Under the pieces are notes generated by a model. That model searched no databases. It was not told where the DNA came from and worked only from the letters and a program-made list of their open reading frames with translations. A stretch of DNA of 64,000 nucleotides from Thermoplasmatales archaeon BRNA1 (lineage in GTDB: Archaea; Thermoplasmatota; Thermoplasmata; Methanomassiliicoccales; Methanomethylophilaceae): assembly GCA_000350305.1 (NCBI GenBank), contig CP002916.1, positions 372,001 through 436,000 on the forward strand, given 5' to 3'. The translations under genes and the position numbers were made by a program. Each line of letters starts with the position of its first letter. The first letter of the stretch is position 1. This document shows positions 41,307 through 51,628 of this stretch, piece after piece.

Positions 41307-44300
41307 ATGATTGAACACAAGAAAGCAAGACTATTTGCAGTCCTGGCCGTTCTGGCTATGGCCGTTGCAGTCGTTGCTGTCGTCTCCGACTCCGATGAGT
41401 CTGCGGCAGTTTCACGTACTGTAACTGTTACTGCAGATCAGGAGATCCCTTACACGGGATCCGCTCCCGAACCTGTGGTCACTGTCAGTGATGGTGGCTT
41501 AGGCACTGTAACTTACACATTCTATAATGAGGATGGAAGTATAGAACTAGGCGAAGCGCCAGTTAATGTGGGAACATACCAGGTAGTAGCGCATGACGGC
41601 GGTAGTGGCGATTACGATGCTGCAGATTCTGCAAAGACCCCGTTCCAAATCGTTAAGGCCAACCCGACCATCACTGCGCCCGCACCTGTCGGGGATCTCG
41701 TCTACAACGGAGGGTCCCAGGACCTGATCACCGCAGGTTCAAACACCACTGCCGGTACGTTCACCTACTGTGCTACGTCTGACGGAGAGTACACCACATC
41801 CCTCGTATCCGCTGTCAATGCAGGAAACACTTACACGGCGTACTACACCTTCACTCCGACCGACACCACCAACTACAACACCGTTTCCGCACAGGCAGTG
41901 GCCGGAACCCTCCAGATTGCCAAGGCCAACCCGACCATCACTGCGCCCGCACCTGTCGGGGATCTCGTCTACAACGGAGGGTCCCAGGACCTGATCACCG
42001 CAGGTTCAAACACCACTGCCGGTACGTTCACCTACTGTGCTACGTCTGACGGAGAGTACACCACATCCCTCGTATCCGCTGTCAATGCAGGAAACACTTA
42101 CACGGCGTACTACACCTTCACTCCGACCGACACCACCAACTACAACACCGTTTCCGCACAGGCAGTGGCCGGAACCCTCCAGATTGCCAAGGCCAACCCG
42201 ACCATCACTGCGCCTGTCGCAGCAACCCCGACTTACTCCGGTTCTGCACAGGACCTGGTCACTGCGGGATCCTCCGAGCACGGAAGCTTCACATACTCCA
42301 CCACCGAGAGCGGAGATTACGACGCATCTGTGCCCCAGGGAACCAATGCAGGCAATTACACTGTCTGGTACAAGTTCACCGGAGATGCCAACCACAATGA
42401 CATCGCTGCAACCCAGGTCGCAAGCGTCACCATCGCCAAGGCCAACCCGACCATCACTGCGCCTGTCGCAGCAACCCCGACTTACTCCGGTTCTGCACAG
42501 GACCTGGTCACTGCGGGATCCTCCGAGCACGGAAGCTTCACATACTCCACCACCGAGAGCGGAGATTACGACGCATCTGTGCCCCAGGGAACCAATGCAG
42601 GCAATTACACTGTCTGGTACAAGTTCACCGGAGATGCCAACCACAATGACATCGCTGCAACCCAGGTCGCAAGCGTCACCATCGCCAAGGCCACGGATTC
42701 ATGGGCCACCGGCCCCGCCGTCTCCAAGGCATGGGGATCCGATGTATCCGCGACCGGAACCCTGGTGTCCGGAACCGCACCCGTCTTTAGGTATTACACA
42801 ACTGGTGAGCGTGACGAAGAGATTCCCAACTGGGAATGGGCAACTGCCGGCTCGACTGTTTATGTGAAGGTCACCACGGAGGCATCCGATAACTATCTGG
42901 CTTTCACCGATGCAACGATTTCCTTTGTTGTTGCAAAGGGCACTCCAGCTGTTACCGCGCCCACCGCAGCCGTCGGTCTTATCTACAACAATTCAGCACT
43001 TACGCTGGTATCGGCCGGAAGCACAACGGCAGGAACCCTCCAGTACAGTCTCGACAACAGTTCTTGGGATGCAGCTCTGCCGACCGCAACCAATGCAGGA
43101 TCCTACACCGTCTACTACAGGGTGCTCGGAAATACCAACTGGGATGATGTCGCATCAGATAACATCTCAGCATCCATCGCTAAGAAGGAAGTCACTGTTG
43201 CTGCTGATGACAAGGACCGCCCGTATGGGGATGCCGATCCTGAATTGACCGCAACCGTTACCGGCAAGCTGGATGACGGTTCGACCATCGTATATGAGGT
43301 TTCGAGAGAAGCAGGGGATAATGTCGGAAGTTATGACATAACTCCCACCGGTGAAGAGAACCAGGGCAATTACCATGTCACTTACACACCTGGTACTTTC
43401 ATAATTGCTGTGGCTTCCAACACCTTCACCACTCCTGCGACCGTTGCCGACACAACCTATGGAGTTGCACCGGTCACTGGCGGTGCTGCTAGATTCGGAG
43501 GAGACATAACTTTCCAGTATTATTCCAACTCCGAATGTACCGCTAGCGTGCCGGTTATTACATCCGCGCCTGTAGGCAACTACTGGGCAAAGGCAAGCAC
43601 TGCGTCCTCTGGCAACTACAGCACCGTTGTGAGCGATCCGATTCCCTTTACCATCGCCACTGCTGCAGCAGAGTTTACTACTGCCCCCGCACCGGCTGAT
43701 GGACTCGTGTACAACGGCGCCGACAATGATCTCATCGGGAACGTTCCCGCTGCTAATGCAGGCGTCATTAAGTACGCAATTATGCTAACCTCGGACGCTC
43801 CTGCCGACGGCGAGGCGTTCGCAACCGCCGTTACGGGATTCACCTGGAACACTGAAGCTACTGCCGTCAATGCCGGTGCATATACCGTGTTCTACTACAT
43901 CGACGCATCTGCGGAAGGCAACTACTCACACCTTGCCCCCGCATTCTTGAACAAGTTCACCGTGTCTATTGCCAAGGCTACCGATTCCTGGAGCACGGTG
44001 GCATCCGTTGCCGACACCGTCTATGGTGTTGCACCCGTGACTGCAGGAGCTGCTGCATCCGGCGGAACTGTCGTCTTCACTTACTACAGTGATAGCGCCC
44101 GCACCGTAGCGATCGACAACATCCTGACTCAGAATGTAGGAACAGTCTACGCCAAGGCAACCGTAGCCGAGAGCGCCAACTATAACGCACTCGTCAACGA
44201 TGCCCTGTCCTTCACCATCGCCAAGGCAGACGGATCCGTGACCGTCGCGGCAGACCAGGTGCTTTCTTACACCGGCGTTGACCCCGTGATTGAGTACTCC

Positions 44301-45863
44301 GGCAATACCGGAGCTGTGTCTTTCGCATGGTTCAGCTCCGCTGAGGTATCGATTGCCGCTCCTACTGACCCTGGTTCCTATAAGGTGAAGGTTACCGTGG
44401 CTGAGAGCACCAACTACAATGCGTACACCACCGATTTCGTAGCATTCAGCATTGCCTTTGGCGAGAATGACTATGCCGTGGATCTCTTCTTCCACGACAG
44501 CGGAGATGCTTCCGACGAGGTGGTTATCCTCGGTTCGATGCTGCCTTACACAATTCCCGCTCTGAACAGCGGCGAGTACGACGGGCTTGTACTCGACCAT
44601 AAGCACATGGTCGGGTTCAATACTGCCGCCGACGGCAGCGGTACCGCATTCGCGTTCGAACAGGTGCTCAACGCAGCCGATTTCGCAGCTGTCGCTCAGA
44701 ACCACCACGTCACCCTGCACATGATCTGGGCATGGGACCAGTACACCGTCACAATCTCCGGAACCGGAGCAGCGGGCGTGACCGTCACCGCCGGACAGAC
44801 CGTCATCGCCAGCGGATCGCTGGTCGACTACGGAACGACCCTCACCGCGGTCATCGCGGACAAGACTGGATACGTCAAGTCCGTCACCCCCGCAGAGGTC
44901 GTCGTCGCAGCCAATGTCGAGTTCGTCGGAACCTACACTCCGGCCGCCTACACCATCACGTTCAATAAGAACGCCGATGCCGCAACCGGAGATATGGCCG
45001 TCCTCAACGCAACCTACGACGTTGACGTCATTCTCACCGAGAACGCGTTCGTCCGCACCGGATTCGTGTTCGGAGGCTGGGCAACCGCCGCCGACGGAGC
45101 CGCAGTCTACAACGACAAGGCGACCGTGAAGAACCTCATCGCGACCGATGGCGGAAACGTCAACCTTTACGTTGTCTGGGTCGAGGTCAAGACCGAGGGC
45201 GGAACCGCATCCATCGACATCGACACCGATGCCGTCTCCGACCAGGCTGCCCAGCAGCTCGTCGACGGAGCGATCGCCGATGCCAACGTCAACACCGTTG
45301 ACATCAGCGCATCCAAGACCGATTCGGTCAGCATCAAGTCCGATGCGATCAAGGCGGCCAGCGACGCCAACCTCAACGTCAACATCGAGACCAAGAACGG
45401 AACCATGGAGTTCCCCTCAGCCGCCCTCAAGGACAAGGTTGCGGCAGGAACCACCGTTAAGTCCGAGATCAAGGAGGTCGCGATCCCCGACGCATACGTG
45501 AACCAGGTCCCCGCGGGAACCAAGGTGTTCAGCATCACCCTGACCGCAGGCGACACTGCCATCACCCAGTTCGGAGATGTCTTCACCGTCAAGGTGAAGT
45601 ACGACCCTGCCGGAGCCACCGACGGACTGTACGTCGCATACCTGGCAAACGACGGAACCCTGCAGAAGATGGAGGGTAGCTACTACGAGAACGGTTACAT
45701 GGTCTTCACCACCAACCACCTCTCCGAGTACGCCATCCTCGACGAGCACGTCGACAGCGCGAGCAGCACCTTCGTGCTCCTCATGGCTGCCATCGTCGCC
45801 ATCTGCGTCGTTCTTGTCGCAGTCGCAGTCTCGATGCCTCTGACCAAGAAGGACGACGAGTGA
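41307..45863 (+). CDS. Large repetitive surface protein (MBG-type and Listeria-Bacteroides repeats)
   Basis: A 1518-residue predicted adhesin-like protein. A signal peptide (about 8-28) is followed by about ten bacterial-Ig/MBG-like units of 80-90 residues, each ending near a VxIAKA joint. Residues about 1210-1290 are a Listeria-Bacteroides repeat (YTITFNKNADA, FVRTGFVFGGWATA). A C-terminal domain precedes one TM helix (about 1488-1510) with the charged tail TKKDDE, so the protein is anchored with its bulk outside. Two repeat pairs are identical at DNA level. Such proteins are typical of gut Methanomethylophilaceae. Confidence 0.88.
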   Translation: MIEHKKARLFAVLAVLAMAVAVVAVVSDSDESAAVSRTVTVTADQEIPYTGSAPEPVVTVSDGGLGTVTYTFYNEDGSIELGEAPVNVGTYQVVAHDGGSGDYDAADSAKTPFQIVKANPTITAPAPVGDLVYNGGSQDLITAGSNTTAGTFTYCATSDGEYTTSLVSAVNAGNTYTAYYTFTPTDTTNYNTVSAQAVAGTLQIAKANPTITAPAPVGDLVYNGGSQDLITAGSNTTAGTFTYCATSDGEYTTSLVSAVNAGNTYTAYYTFTPTDTTNYNTVSAQAVAGTLQIAKANPTITAPVAATPTYSGSAQDLVTAGSSEHGSFTYSTTESGDYDASVPQGTNAGNYTVWYKFTGDANHNDIAATQVASVTIAKANPTITAPVAATPTYSGSAQDLVTAGSSEHGSFTYSTTESGDYDASVPQGTNAGNYTVWYKFTGDANHNDIAATQVASVTIAKATDSWATGPAVSKAWGSDVSATGTLVSGTAPVFRYYTTGERDEEIPNWEWATAGSTVYVKVTTEASDNYLAFTDATISFVVAKGTPAVTAPTAAVGLIYNNSALTLVSAGSTTAGTLQYSLDNSSWDAALPTATNAGSYTVYYRVLGNTNWDDVASDNISASIAKKEVTVAADDKDRPYGDADPELTATVTGKLDDGSTIVYEVSREAGDNVGSYDITPTGEENQGNYHVTYTPGTFIIAVASNTFTTPATVADTTYGVAPVTGGAARFGGDITFQYYSNSECTASVPVITSAPVGNYWAKASTASSGNYSTVVSDPIPFTIATAAAEFTTAPAPADGLVYNGADNDLIGNVPAANAGVIKYAIMLTSDAPADGEAFATAVTGFTWNTEATAVNAGAYTVFYYIDASAEGNYSHLAPAFLNKFTVSIAKATDSWSTVASVADTVYGVAPVTAGAAASGGTVVFTYYSDSARTVAIDNILTQNVGTVYAKATVAESANYNALVNDALSFTIAKADGSVTVAADQVLSYTGVDPVIEYSGNTGAVSFAWFSSAEVSIAAPTDPGSYKVKVTVAESTNYNAYTTDFVAFSIAFGENDYAVDLFFHDSGDASDEVVILGSMLPYTIPALNSGEYDGLVLDHKHMVGFNTAADGSGTAFAFEQVLNAADFAAVAQNHHVTLHMIWAWDQYTVTISGTGAAGVTVTAGQTVIASGSLVDYGTTLTAVIADKTGYVKSVTPAEVVVAANVEFVGTYTPAAYTITFNKNADAATGDMAVLNATYDVDVILTENAFVRTGFVFGGWATAADGAAVYNDKATVKNLIATDGGNVNLYVVWVEVKTEGGTASIDIDTDAVSDQAAQQLVDGAIADANVNTVDISASKTDSVSIKSDAIKAASDANLNVNIETKNGTMEFPSAALKDKVAAGTTVKSEIKEVAIPDAYVNQVPAGTKVFSITLTAGDTAITQFGDVFTVKVKYDPAGATDGLYVAYLANDGTLQKMEGSYYENGYMVFTTNHLSEYAILDEHVDSASSTFVLLMAAIVAICVVLVAVAVSMPLTKKDDE
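41655..42188 (+). repeat. Exact tandem duplication, 2 x 267 bp (unit A)
   Basis: Units 41655-41921 and 41922-42188 appear identical base for base. Each encodes 89 residues of the surface protein, starting KANPTITAPAPVGDL. Period 267 keeps the frame. The lack of silent differences points to very recent duplication or ongoing gene conversion. Confidence 0.92.
42189..42686 (+). repeat. Exact tandem duplication, 2 x 249 bp (unit B)
   Basis: Units 42189-42437 and 42438-42686 appear identical. Each encodes 83 residues, starting KANPTITAPVAATPT. Unit B shares its first 27 or so bases with unit A and directly follows it, so the block is A-A-B-B. Confidence 0.92.
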
Positions 45864-45877
45864 ACTAAACCCTAAAG

Positions 45878-45895
45878 CCCTCCCGTGAGGGAGGG
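45878..45895 (+). terminator. Terminator of the surface-protein gene
   Basis: CCCTCCC (45878-45884), GTGA loop, GGGAGGG (45889-45895), 15 bp past the stop and followed by pyrimidine-rich sequence. Confidence 0.65.
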
Positions 45896-45959
45896 TCAAA
45901 CCCCTTTCCCTTTCTTCTCACCCACTTAACATATATTGTGCGAGTGCAATATCCGACCC

Positions 45960-46670
45960 ATGTCCAAGATCCTCGAAGACAATAAGGCATTCGCCGAGAA
46001 GCTCAAGAGCACCGTCAGATTCGCCCGCGAGCCCGTAGCCATCAAACTGATCAGGGAGGGGGAGGAGTTCCCCGCCTGCTGCAAGCGTCCCGCCGAGCAG
46101 ATGAGCCACTGCCAGGCAGTATTCGCCGCCAGCAGGGGAGAGTGCCTCAACATGTACGCCGAGGACCAGGCCTGCCACGTCGGATCCTCTGCGCTCGGCA
46201 TGGCCGAGACCCCGGAGAAGGTCGCCACCGGCGAGTTCCACTCCAAGATGGGCATGCACGACTCCGCCGAGGCCGCGGCCAAGATGATCTCCGACAGGGC
46301 GGTCGTCCCCTTCAAGACCCTCGGAGAGGCCGTATGCCCGCTGAAGGATGCGGATTTCGTCCCCGACGTGGTCGCCTTCATCGACATCCCCGAGCGCTGC
46401 TATTGGTTCGTCCCCCTCGAGACCGCAGAGACCGGCGGACGCGCACAATTCTCCACCTCTCCGTTCCAGTGCGCATGCGAGGATGTCACCGCCCAGCCCG
46501 TCTGCACCGGGAAGCCCAACATCTCCATGGGATGCTTCGGTTGCCGCAAGAAGACCGACATGAAGCCGGAGGAGATGGCCGTTGGAATCCCCTACGCCCG
46601 CATCCCCGCATATGTGTCCCGTCTCGACCGTTACGCGGAAGGCCCCATGGCGAAGGCCAAGAGGGACTGA
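45960..46670 (+). CDS. DUF169-family protein
   Basis: A 236-residue DUF169 protein with many cysteines (FPACCKRPAEQMSHCQ, PFQCACEDV, MGCFGCRKK). The family is common in methanogens and anaerobes, and its biochemical role is unknown. The Cys pattern would suit haem, corrinoid or cluster binding. A TATA-like ACATATATTG near 45929 gives a short leader before ATG 45960. It sits alone between the surface protein and mcr and has its own hairpin at 46682. Confidence 0.85.
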   Translation: MSKILEDNKAFAEKLKSTVRFAREPVAIKLIREGEEFPACCKRPAEQMSHCQAVFAASRGECLNMYAEDQACHVGSSALGMAETPEKVATGEFHSKMGMHDSAEAAAKMISDRAVVPFKTLGEAVCPLKDADFVPDVVAFIDIPERCYWFVPLETAETGGRAQFSTSPFQCACEDVTAQPVCTGKPNISMGCFGCRKKTDMKPEEMAVGIPYARIPAYVSRLDRYAEGPMAKAKRD

Positions 46671-46681
46671 TCAAATTCCAT

Positions 46682-46719
46682 TCCCGGCCGGTCGGATGAT
46701 TAGTCCAATACGGCCGGGA
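46682..46719 (+). terminator. Terminator after the DUF169 gene
   Basis: TCCCGGCCG (46682-46690) pairs with CGGCCGGGA (46711-46719) around a 20-nt loop that itself can pair (GGA/TCC), then CACTTTATTTCG. Confidence 0.6.
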
Positions 46720-46986
46720 CACTTTATTTCGTTTCCGTATATTCGCTTTTTATGCGTTTTTGTACCAATTCTTATTACCGATGCAAATAATTAAATAAAA
46801 CCGCCCTCCGCCGGAACGGAATCCGGCGACGGATTTCGGCACAGAAATGTGAGTTTTAAAGTGAAAATTGCAAAAAAACGGCGTTTATCCGTTGCCTTTA
46901 TATTATAATCAGATATTCTGAAGGGTGCAAGGGAAGCCATGGGAGATTCATTTTTCCTGTGGATTAGAACAAAAAGGAGGTATAAA
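46720..46986 (+). promoter_or_regulatory. mcr operon promoter region and leader
   Basis: No gene is seen. The region is very AT-rich compared with the rest of the window. The best TATA box is TTTATATTA (46897-46905), predicting a start near 46928 and a leader of about 58 nt ending in AAAGGAGG just before ATG 46987. An AACGG/CCGTT inverted repeat (46777+100: 46877-46881 with 46889-46893) lies immediately upstream of the TATA box, where an activator or repressor could act. A second TATA-like ATTAAATAAAA is near 46790. Confidence 0.6.
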
Positions 46987-48318
46987 ATGCCAAAATACAA
47001 GGACGTAATAGACCTGTATGATGACTACGGAAAGCGCATCGCTAAAGGTGTGCCTCTGGAAGCCATCAGCCCTCTGCGCAACAAGGCAATCCAGAAAATT
47101 GCCTCTCTGACCAAGAGGACCGTCGTCGTCAGCCTTGCCGGAATTGAGAAAGCTCTCAAGACCGGAGCGGTCGGTGGAAACAACTGGATCGCTGGAAAAG
47201 AGATCGACGCACCCATCGTCGCCGACGCCGAGAAGCTCGCAAAGGACATCAAAGCCATGGTTCAGGTCACCGAGGATGACGGAACCCAGGTTATCGTTAA
47301 GGACGGAGGCAAGAGCCTGACCGTCATCGTGCCCGAGGCAAGGACCGACGCTGGAATCGAGTACACCACCGGATTCACCACCGTCGCCGCAGCCACCACC
47401 GAGGCTATCATCGACAGGTACAAAGTCCCGATGTACAAGGCCAACATGGTTAAGGCCGCAGTCTGGGGACGCTACCCGCAGACCATCAACTTCGTTGGAT
47501 CCAACATCAAATCCATCCTTGAGGTTCCCCAGAACAACGAGGGTGCCGGATTTGCACTCAGGAACATCATGTCCAACCACGTTGTCGCTCTCGTCCAGAG
47601 GAACGCCATGCAGGGAACCGCCCTGTCCGCGATCTTCGAGACCTGCGCTGCATACGAGATGGGAGACGCAGTCGGACCCTTCGAGAGGCAGCACCTTCTG
47701 TCCCTCGCATACCAGGGACTGAACGCCAACAACGTCGTCTACTCCCTCGTCAAGAAGAACGGAAAGACCGGAACCGTCGGTACCGTCGTCGAGTCCCTCA
47801 TGGCCCGCGCCATCGAGGACGGCGTCATCCGCGTGAAGGAGACCCTCCCCAGCGGATACAAGGTCTACACCACCGACGACCTGCCGCTCTGGAACGCCTA
47901 CGCAGCCGCCGGAGAGGTCGCCGCCGTTATGGTCAACGTCGGAGCCGCCCGTGCAGCCCAGGGAGTTCCCTCCACTGTTCTGTACTACAACGACCTGCTT
48001 GAGCACGAGTCCGGCCTGCCCGGAACCGACTACGGACGTGCTGAGGGAGTCGGAGTCGGAATGTCCTTCTTCTCTCACTCCATCTACGGAGGAGGTGGAC
48101 CTGGACTGTTCCACGGAAACCACGTCGTTACCAGGCACGCTAAGGGAACTCTGATCCCCGCAGTCACCGCAGGAAACTGCCTTGACGGTGGAACCCAGAC
48201 CTTCTCTGCTGAGGCCACCTCTGGTGTCTTCAACACCGCGTTTGGTGGAATGCCCGAGTTCAACGCCCCGATGCAGTTCGTCGGTGCCGAGGCTAAGAAG
48301 ATTAAGAACAAGCTCTGA
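46987..48318 (+). CDS. mcrB: Methyl-coenzyme M reductase beta subunit
   Basis: The 443-residue beta subunit of MCR, the enzyme that releases methane from methyl-CoM and coenzyme B. It starts [15 protein letters not shown] and carries the conserved [23 protein letters not shown] region near the active site. ATG 46987 has SD AAAGGAGG with ideal spacing. It is the first gene of mcrB-mcrD-mcrG-mcrA, a single transcription unit of about 4.5 kb. Confidence 0.97.
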   Translation: MPKYKDVIDLYDDYGKRIAKGVPLEAISPLRNKAIQKIASLTKRTVVVSLAGIEKALKTGAVGGNNWIAGKEIDAPIVADAEKLAKDIKAMVQVTEDDGTQVIVKDGGKSLTVIVPEARTDAGIEYTTGFTTVAAATTEAIIDRYKVPMYKANMVKAAVWGRYPQTINFVGSNIKSILEVPQNNEGAGFALRNIMSNHVVALVQRNAMQGTALSAIFETCAAYEMGDAVGPFERQHLLSLAYQGLNANNVVYSLVKKNGKTGTVGTVVESLMARAIEDGVIRVKETLPSGYKVYTTDDLPLWNAYAAAGEVAAVMVNVGAARAAQGVPSTVLYYNDLLEHESGLPGTDYGRAEGVGVGMSFFSHSIYGGGGPGLFHGNHVVTRHAKGTLIPAVTAGNCLDGGTQTFSAEATSGVFNTAFGGMPEFNAPMQFVGAEAKKIKNKL

Positions 48319-48337
48319 GGAAGCAAGAGGTCTGAAC

Positions 48338-48763
48338 ATGCCGAAGCCACCGGTCGATTATGCAAACGTTCCGCTACCGGAAGTCCGCATCATGACCAAC
48401 AGGCTGCTCAGCGCACAGTCGACTGAGGCAGTCCTGAACGCGATCGACGACATCGAGCACATCAGGCAGGTGAACATGTCTGGAGAGAACCTTCCCGCGA
48501 CCATCAACAGCGGTCCCGCGAAGGGCATGTCCAACAACCACACCGAGCGCCAGATCATCCACGTAGGGCAGCAGGAGGTCGAGCTCCACTGCCTGGTAGG
48601 TGCATTCTACATCGAACTCGAAGTCGATGACAAGGATATGCTCGAGGCAACCGTCGATAAGATCAAGGCCGCCTGCGATGAACACATCAAGGACGGATAC
48701 TCCCTTGAGATCGGCAGATATTCGAAATACAGACCTTCCCTCACTGATTACAGGAGTGCTTAA
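48338..48763 (+). CDS. mcrD: MCR operon protein D (assembly factor)
   Basis: A 141-residue McrD, non-structural in mature MCR but bound to the apo-enzyme and thought to assist assembly or F430 insertion. Conserved features are PEVRIMTNRLLS, VNMSGENLPATINSGPAKG and HTERQIIHVGQQEVEL. It lies 19 bp after mcrB and 2 bp before mcrG. mcrC does not follow it here, unlike in mcrBDCGA operons. It ends in TAA. Confidence 0.94.
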   Translation: MPKPPVDYANVPLPEVRIMTNRLLSAQSTEAVLNAIDDIEHIRQVNMSGENLPATINSGPAKGMSNNHTERQIIHVGQQEVELHCLVGAFYIELEVDDKDMLEATVDKIKAACDEHIKDGYSLEIGRYSKYRPSLTDYRSA

Positions 48764-48765
48764 TT

Positions 48766-49545
48766 ATGGCAGTTAAATACAAGAGACAGTTCTATCCCGG
48801 ACAGTCCATCCCCGCCCAGAACAGGCGCAGGTACCTGGACCCCAAGGTTAAACTGAAGAAACTCAGGGACGTCCCCATGGATGACGTCGTCAGGCTTATG
48901 GGCCACAGGGCCCCCGGAGAGGCATACAAGAGCATCCACCCCCCGATCGAGGAGGGCAAGGAGCCCAAGTGCCCCATCAGGGAGCTCGTCGTTCCCATCG
49001 AGGGAGCAAAGCACGGAGACCGTGTCAGGTACATCCAGTTCACCGACTCCGTCTACTTCGCGCCCATCTCCCCCTACCAGAGGGCATGGATGTACATGTC
49101 CAGGTGGAGAGGAGTCGACACCGGAACCCTTTCCGGAAGGCAGATCATCGAGGTCCGCGAGAGGGACCTTGAGGTCTACGCGAAAGAGCTCATCGACGAT
49201 GAGACCTTCGACCCCGCCCTCACCGGAATCAGGGGATCCACCGTCCACGGACACGCATGCAGGCTTGATGAGAACGGACTCATGTTCGACGGCTGGCAGA
49301 GGTACGTCTGGGACGCAAAGAAGAAAGAAGTTGTTTACAAGAAGGACCAGGTCGCGCTGCCCCTCGACAAGGACATCTACGTCGGAAAGCCCGCGTCCAT
49401 GGAGAACCTCAAGAAGCGCACCACCATCTTCAGGGCTGACGGTGTCGACATGAGGGATGACAAAGAAGTGACGGACTTCTACATCAGGGTACACTGGCTC
49501 AGAACCCTCGGTGGATACAGGCCGTTCGATGTAAAGGGTGAGTGA
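48766..49545 (+). CDS. mcrG: Methyl-coenzyme M reductase gamma subunit
   Basis: The 259-residue gamma subunit. It begins [21 protein letters not shown], has the conserved [17 protein letters not shown] block and ends [17 protein letters not shown]. These match the family throughout, with no insertion. It starts 2 bp after the mcrD stop and ends 1 bp before the mcrA ATG, so translation is tightly linked. Confidence 0.97.
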   Translation: MAVKYKRQFYPGQSIPAQNRRRYLDPKVKLKKLRDVPMDDVVRLMGHRAPGEAYKSIHPPIEEGKEPKCPIRELVVPIEGAKHGDRVRYIQFTDSVYFAPISPYQRAWMYMSRWRGVDTGTLSGRQIIEVRERDLEVYAKELIDDETFDPALTGIRGSTVHGHACRLDENGLMFDGWQRYVWDAKKKEVVYKKDQVALPLDKDIYVGKPASMENLKKRTTIFRADGVDMRDDKEVTDFYIRVHWLRTLGGYRPFDVKGE

Positions 49546-49546
49546 A

Positions 49547-51205
49547 ATGGCTCAGAAAGAGAAGCTGTTCCTTGAAGCATGCAAGAAGAAGTTCAAGGAG
49601 GAACCCACCTCGATGGAGACCAAGTACTACTGCTACGGCGGATGGAAACAGTCCAAATCCAAGGTCGAGTTCCAGAAAGAGGCAATGGAGATCGCCAAGA
49701 AGCGTGGCTTCCCCATGATGAACGAGGACGTCGGAGTTCCGCTCGGACAGAGGTCCTGGATGCCCTACCAGCTGTCCCACACGGACATCTTCGTAGAGCC
49801 CGATGACCTCCACTGCATCAACAACCCCGCCATCCAGCAGGCTTGGGACGACATCAGGAGGACCGTCCTCGTCGGACTCGACTCCCCTCACCAGACCATC
49901 GAGAAGAGGCTTGGAAAAGAGGTCACCCCCGAGACCATCAACGCATACCTCGAGGCCGTCAACCACACCATCCCCGGAGGAGCAATCGTTCAGGAGCACA
50001 TGGCAGAGTGCAACCCCGCACTCGTCTACGACTCCTACGTCAAGGTCTTCTCCGGAAACGATGAGCTGATCGACGAGATCGACCCCAGGTTCGTCATCGA
50101 CATCAACAAGAACTTCCCCAAGGACCAGGCTGAGAAGCTCAAGAAGGCAATGGGCAAGACCGTCATGCAGGCTGTCCGCGTCCCGACCATGGTCGGACGT
50201 GTCATGGATGGAGCAACCGTCTCCAGGCACGCTGCAATGCAGATCTCCATGTCCTTCATCTCCTCCTACAAACTCGCAGCAGGAGAGGCAGCCATCGCCG
50301 ACTTCGCATACTCCGCGAAGCACCTGTCCATCAACATGGGAACCATGATGCCCGCCAGGCGTGCCCGTGGACCCAACGAGCCCGGAGGAATCACCTTCGG
50401 ATACCTCGGTGACATGGTCCAGTCCGACCGCGTCTACCCCGATGACCCCGCCAGGTCTGTCCTCGAGACCGTTGCTCTCGGAGCAATCATCTACGACCAG
50501 ATCTACCTCGGCGGATACATGTCCGGAGGAGTCGGATTCACCCAGTACGCAACCGCAGCCTACACCGACAACATCCTTGAGGACTACGTCTACCACGCAG
50601 TCGACATCATCAAGGACAAGTACGGCGGATTCTGCGGCGTCAAGGCCGACGACTACAAGAAGCAGCTCCAGCTCGGAGACGAGATCTCCTCGTACGCCCT
50701 CGAGATGTACGAGAGGTACCCCGCCGTCATGGAGACCCACTTCGGTGGATCCCAGAGGGCAACCGTCACCGCCGCCTCCACCGGTATCGCCGGTGCTATG
50801 GCAACCGGAGTCGCCGACAACGGTCTGAACCTCTGGTACCAGTCCATGCTCCAGCACAAGGAAAGGACCGGAAGGCTCGGATTCTACGGCTTCGACCTCC
50901 AGGACCAGTGCGGATCCTCGAACTCCTACTCCTACAGGTCCGATGAGGGTCTGCCCATGGAGCTCCGCGGTCCGAACTACCCCAACTACGCGATGAACGT
51001 CGGACACCTGTCCGGATACGCGGGAATCCCCAAGGCAGCTCACGTTGCCCGCGGAGACGCCTTCGTTGCCAACCCGTTCGTCAAGGTCGCCTTCTCCGAC
51101 AAGTCCCTGATCTTCGACTTCGCGAACATCACGAAGGAGATCGGACGCGGTGGACTCAGGGAGTTCCAGCCCGCCGGAGAGAGGACCGCAGTCATCAAGG
51201 GATGA
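49547..51205 (+). CDS. mcrA: Methyl-coenzyme M reductase alpha subunit
   Basis: The 552-residue catalytic alpha subunit holding F430. All residues known to be modified in characterised MCRs are kept: H259 (N-methyl-His site in AKHL), the [11 protein letters not shown] arginine, Q403 (GGSQRA), G448 (thioglycine in [11 protein letters not shown]), D453 and C455. F449 replaces the Tyr seen in Methanothermobacter. I chose ATG 49547 over in-frame GTG 49538, which overlaps mcrG. The stop overlaps the DUF2098 gene. The thioamidating YcaO gene lies just beyond, convergent. Confidence 0.98.
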   Translation: MAQKEKLFLEACKKKFKEEPTSMETKYYCYGGWKQSKSKVEFQKEAMEIAKKRGFPMMNEDVGVPLGQRSWMPYQLSHTDIFVEPDDLHCINNPAIQQAWDDIRRTVLVGLDSPHQTIEKRLGKEVTPETINAYLEAVNHTIPGGAIVQEHMAECNPALVYDSYVKVFSGNDELIDEIDPRFVIDINKNFPKDQAEKLKKAMGKTVMQAVRVPTMVGRVMDGATVSRHAAMQISMSFISSYKLAAGEAAIADFAYSAKHLSINMGTMMPARRARGPNEPGGITFGYLGDMVQSDRVYPDDPARSVLETVALGAIIYDQIYLGGYMSGGVGFTQYATAAYTDNILEDYVYHAVDIIKDKYGGFCGVKADDYKKQLQLGDEISSYALEMYERYPAVMETHFGGSQRATVTAASTGIAGAMATGVADNGLNLWYQSMLQHKERTGRLGFYGFDLQDQCGSSNSYSYRSDEGLPMELRGPNYPNYAMNVGHLSGYAGIPKAAHVARGDAFVANPFVKVAFSDKSLIFDFANITKEIGRGGLREFQPAGERTAVIKG

Positions 51206-51492
51206 ACGCGAAGATGGAAAAAGGAGAGATCGTCAAATACATGCCGACCTCCACCGTCGGGAAGATCGTGGACGTCAGGGAAGAGGACGGATCCGTCTGG
51301 GTCAAACTGGATGTTTCCAACCTCTACTACAGGGCGTCCACTGTCGAGCCGTGCGATGCATCGGAGTACAAGGCGACCTCCTTCAAGGAGCGCAAGGCCA
51401 AGGAATACGGCAGTGCACAGGACATCGAGGACCTGAAGCGCATGCAGAAGGAAGTCGATATCACTGACATGAGCCCGACCGGAGGCGGATAA
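51202..51492 (+). CDS. DUF2098 protein coupled to mcrA
   Basis: A 96-residue methanogen-type DUF2098 protein with a small SH3-like beta-barrel ([40 protein letters not shown]) and a charged helical C-terminus. ATG 51202 overlaps the mcrA stop (ATGA), so it is translated from the mcr message. Position suggests a part in MCR assembly or message control, but the function is unknown. It is followed by the operon terminator. It ends in TAA. Confidence 0.85.
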   Translation: MNAKMEKGEIVKYMPTSTVGKIVDVREEDGSVWVKLDVSNLYYRASTVEPCDASEYKATSFKERKAKEYGSAQDIEDLKRMQKEVDITDMSPTGGG

Positions 51493-51521
51493 GCGCTCCT
51501 TACGGTCCAACAAACCATTTC

Positions 51522-51549
51522 CCCGCCCTTCGGGGCGGGTGCTTTTTTA
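51522..51549 (+). terminator. Terminator of the mcr operon
   Basis: CCCGCCC (51522-51528), TTCG loop, GGGCGGG (51533-51539), then TGCTTTTTTAT. A classic stem plus T-run, 30 bp past the DUF2098 stop. Confidence 0.8.
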
Positions 51550-51575
51550 TAAGGATTTCAAACGAAAAGACCGGG

Positions 51576-51583
51576 TCTGGCAC
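51576..51583 (+). repeat. Dispersed TCTGGCAC word, intergenic copy
   Basis: Exact octamer (extended TCTGGCACTTGTTC) 26 bp past the mcr terminator in the convergent gap with ycaO. Confidence 0.5.
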
Positions 51584-51628
51584 TTGTTCGGAAAATACCC
51601 GCGGATGCCCATCGAGAACAAGGGAAGA

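Noticed and set aside
41655-42686. CRISPR-like array
   Set aside because: The repeats are 249-267 bp, in-frame and coding, with no spacers; they are protein-domain duplications.
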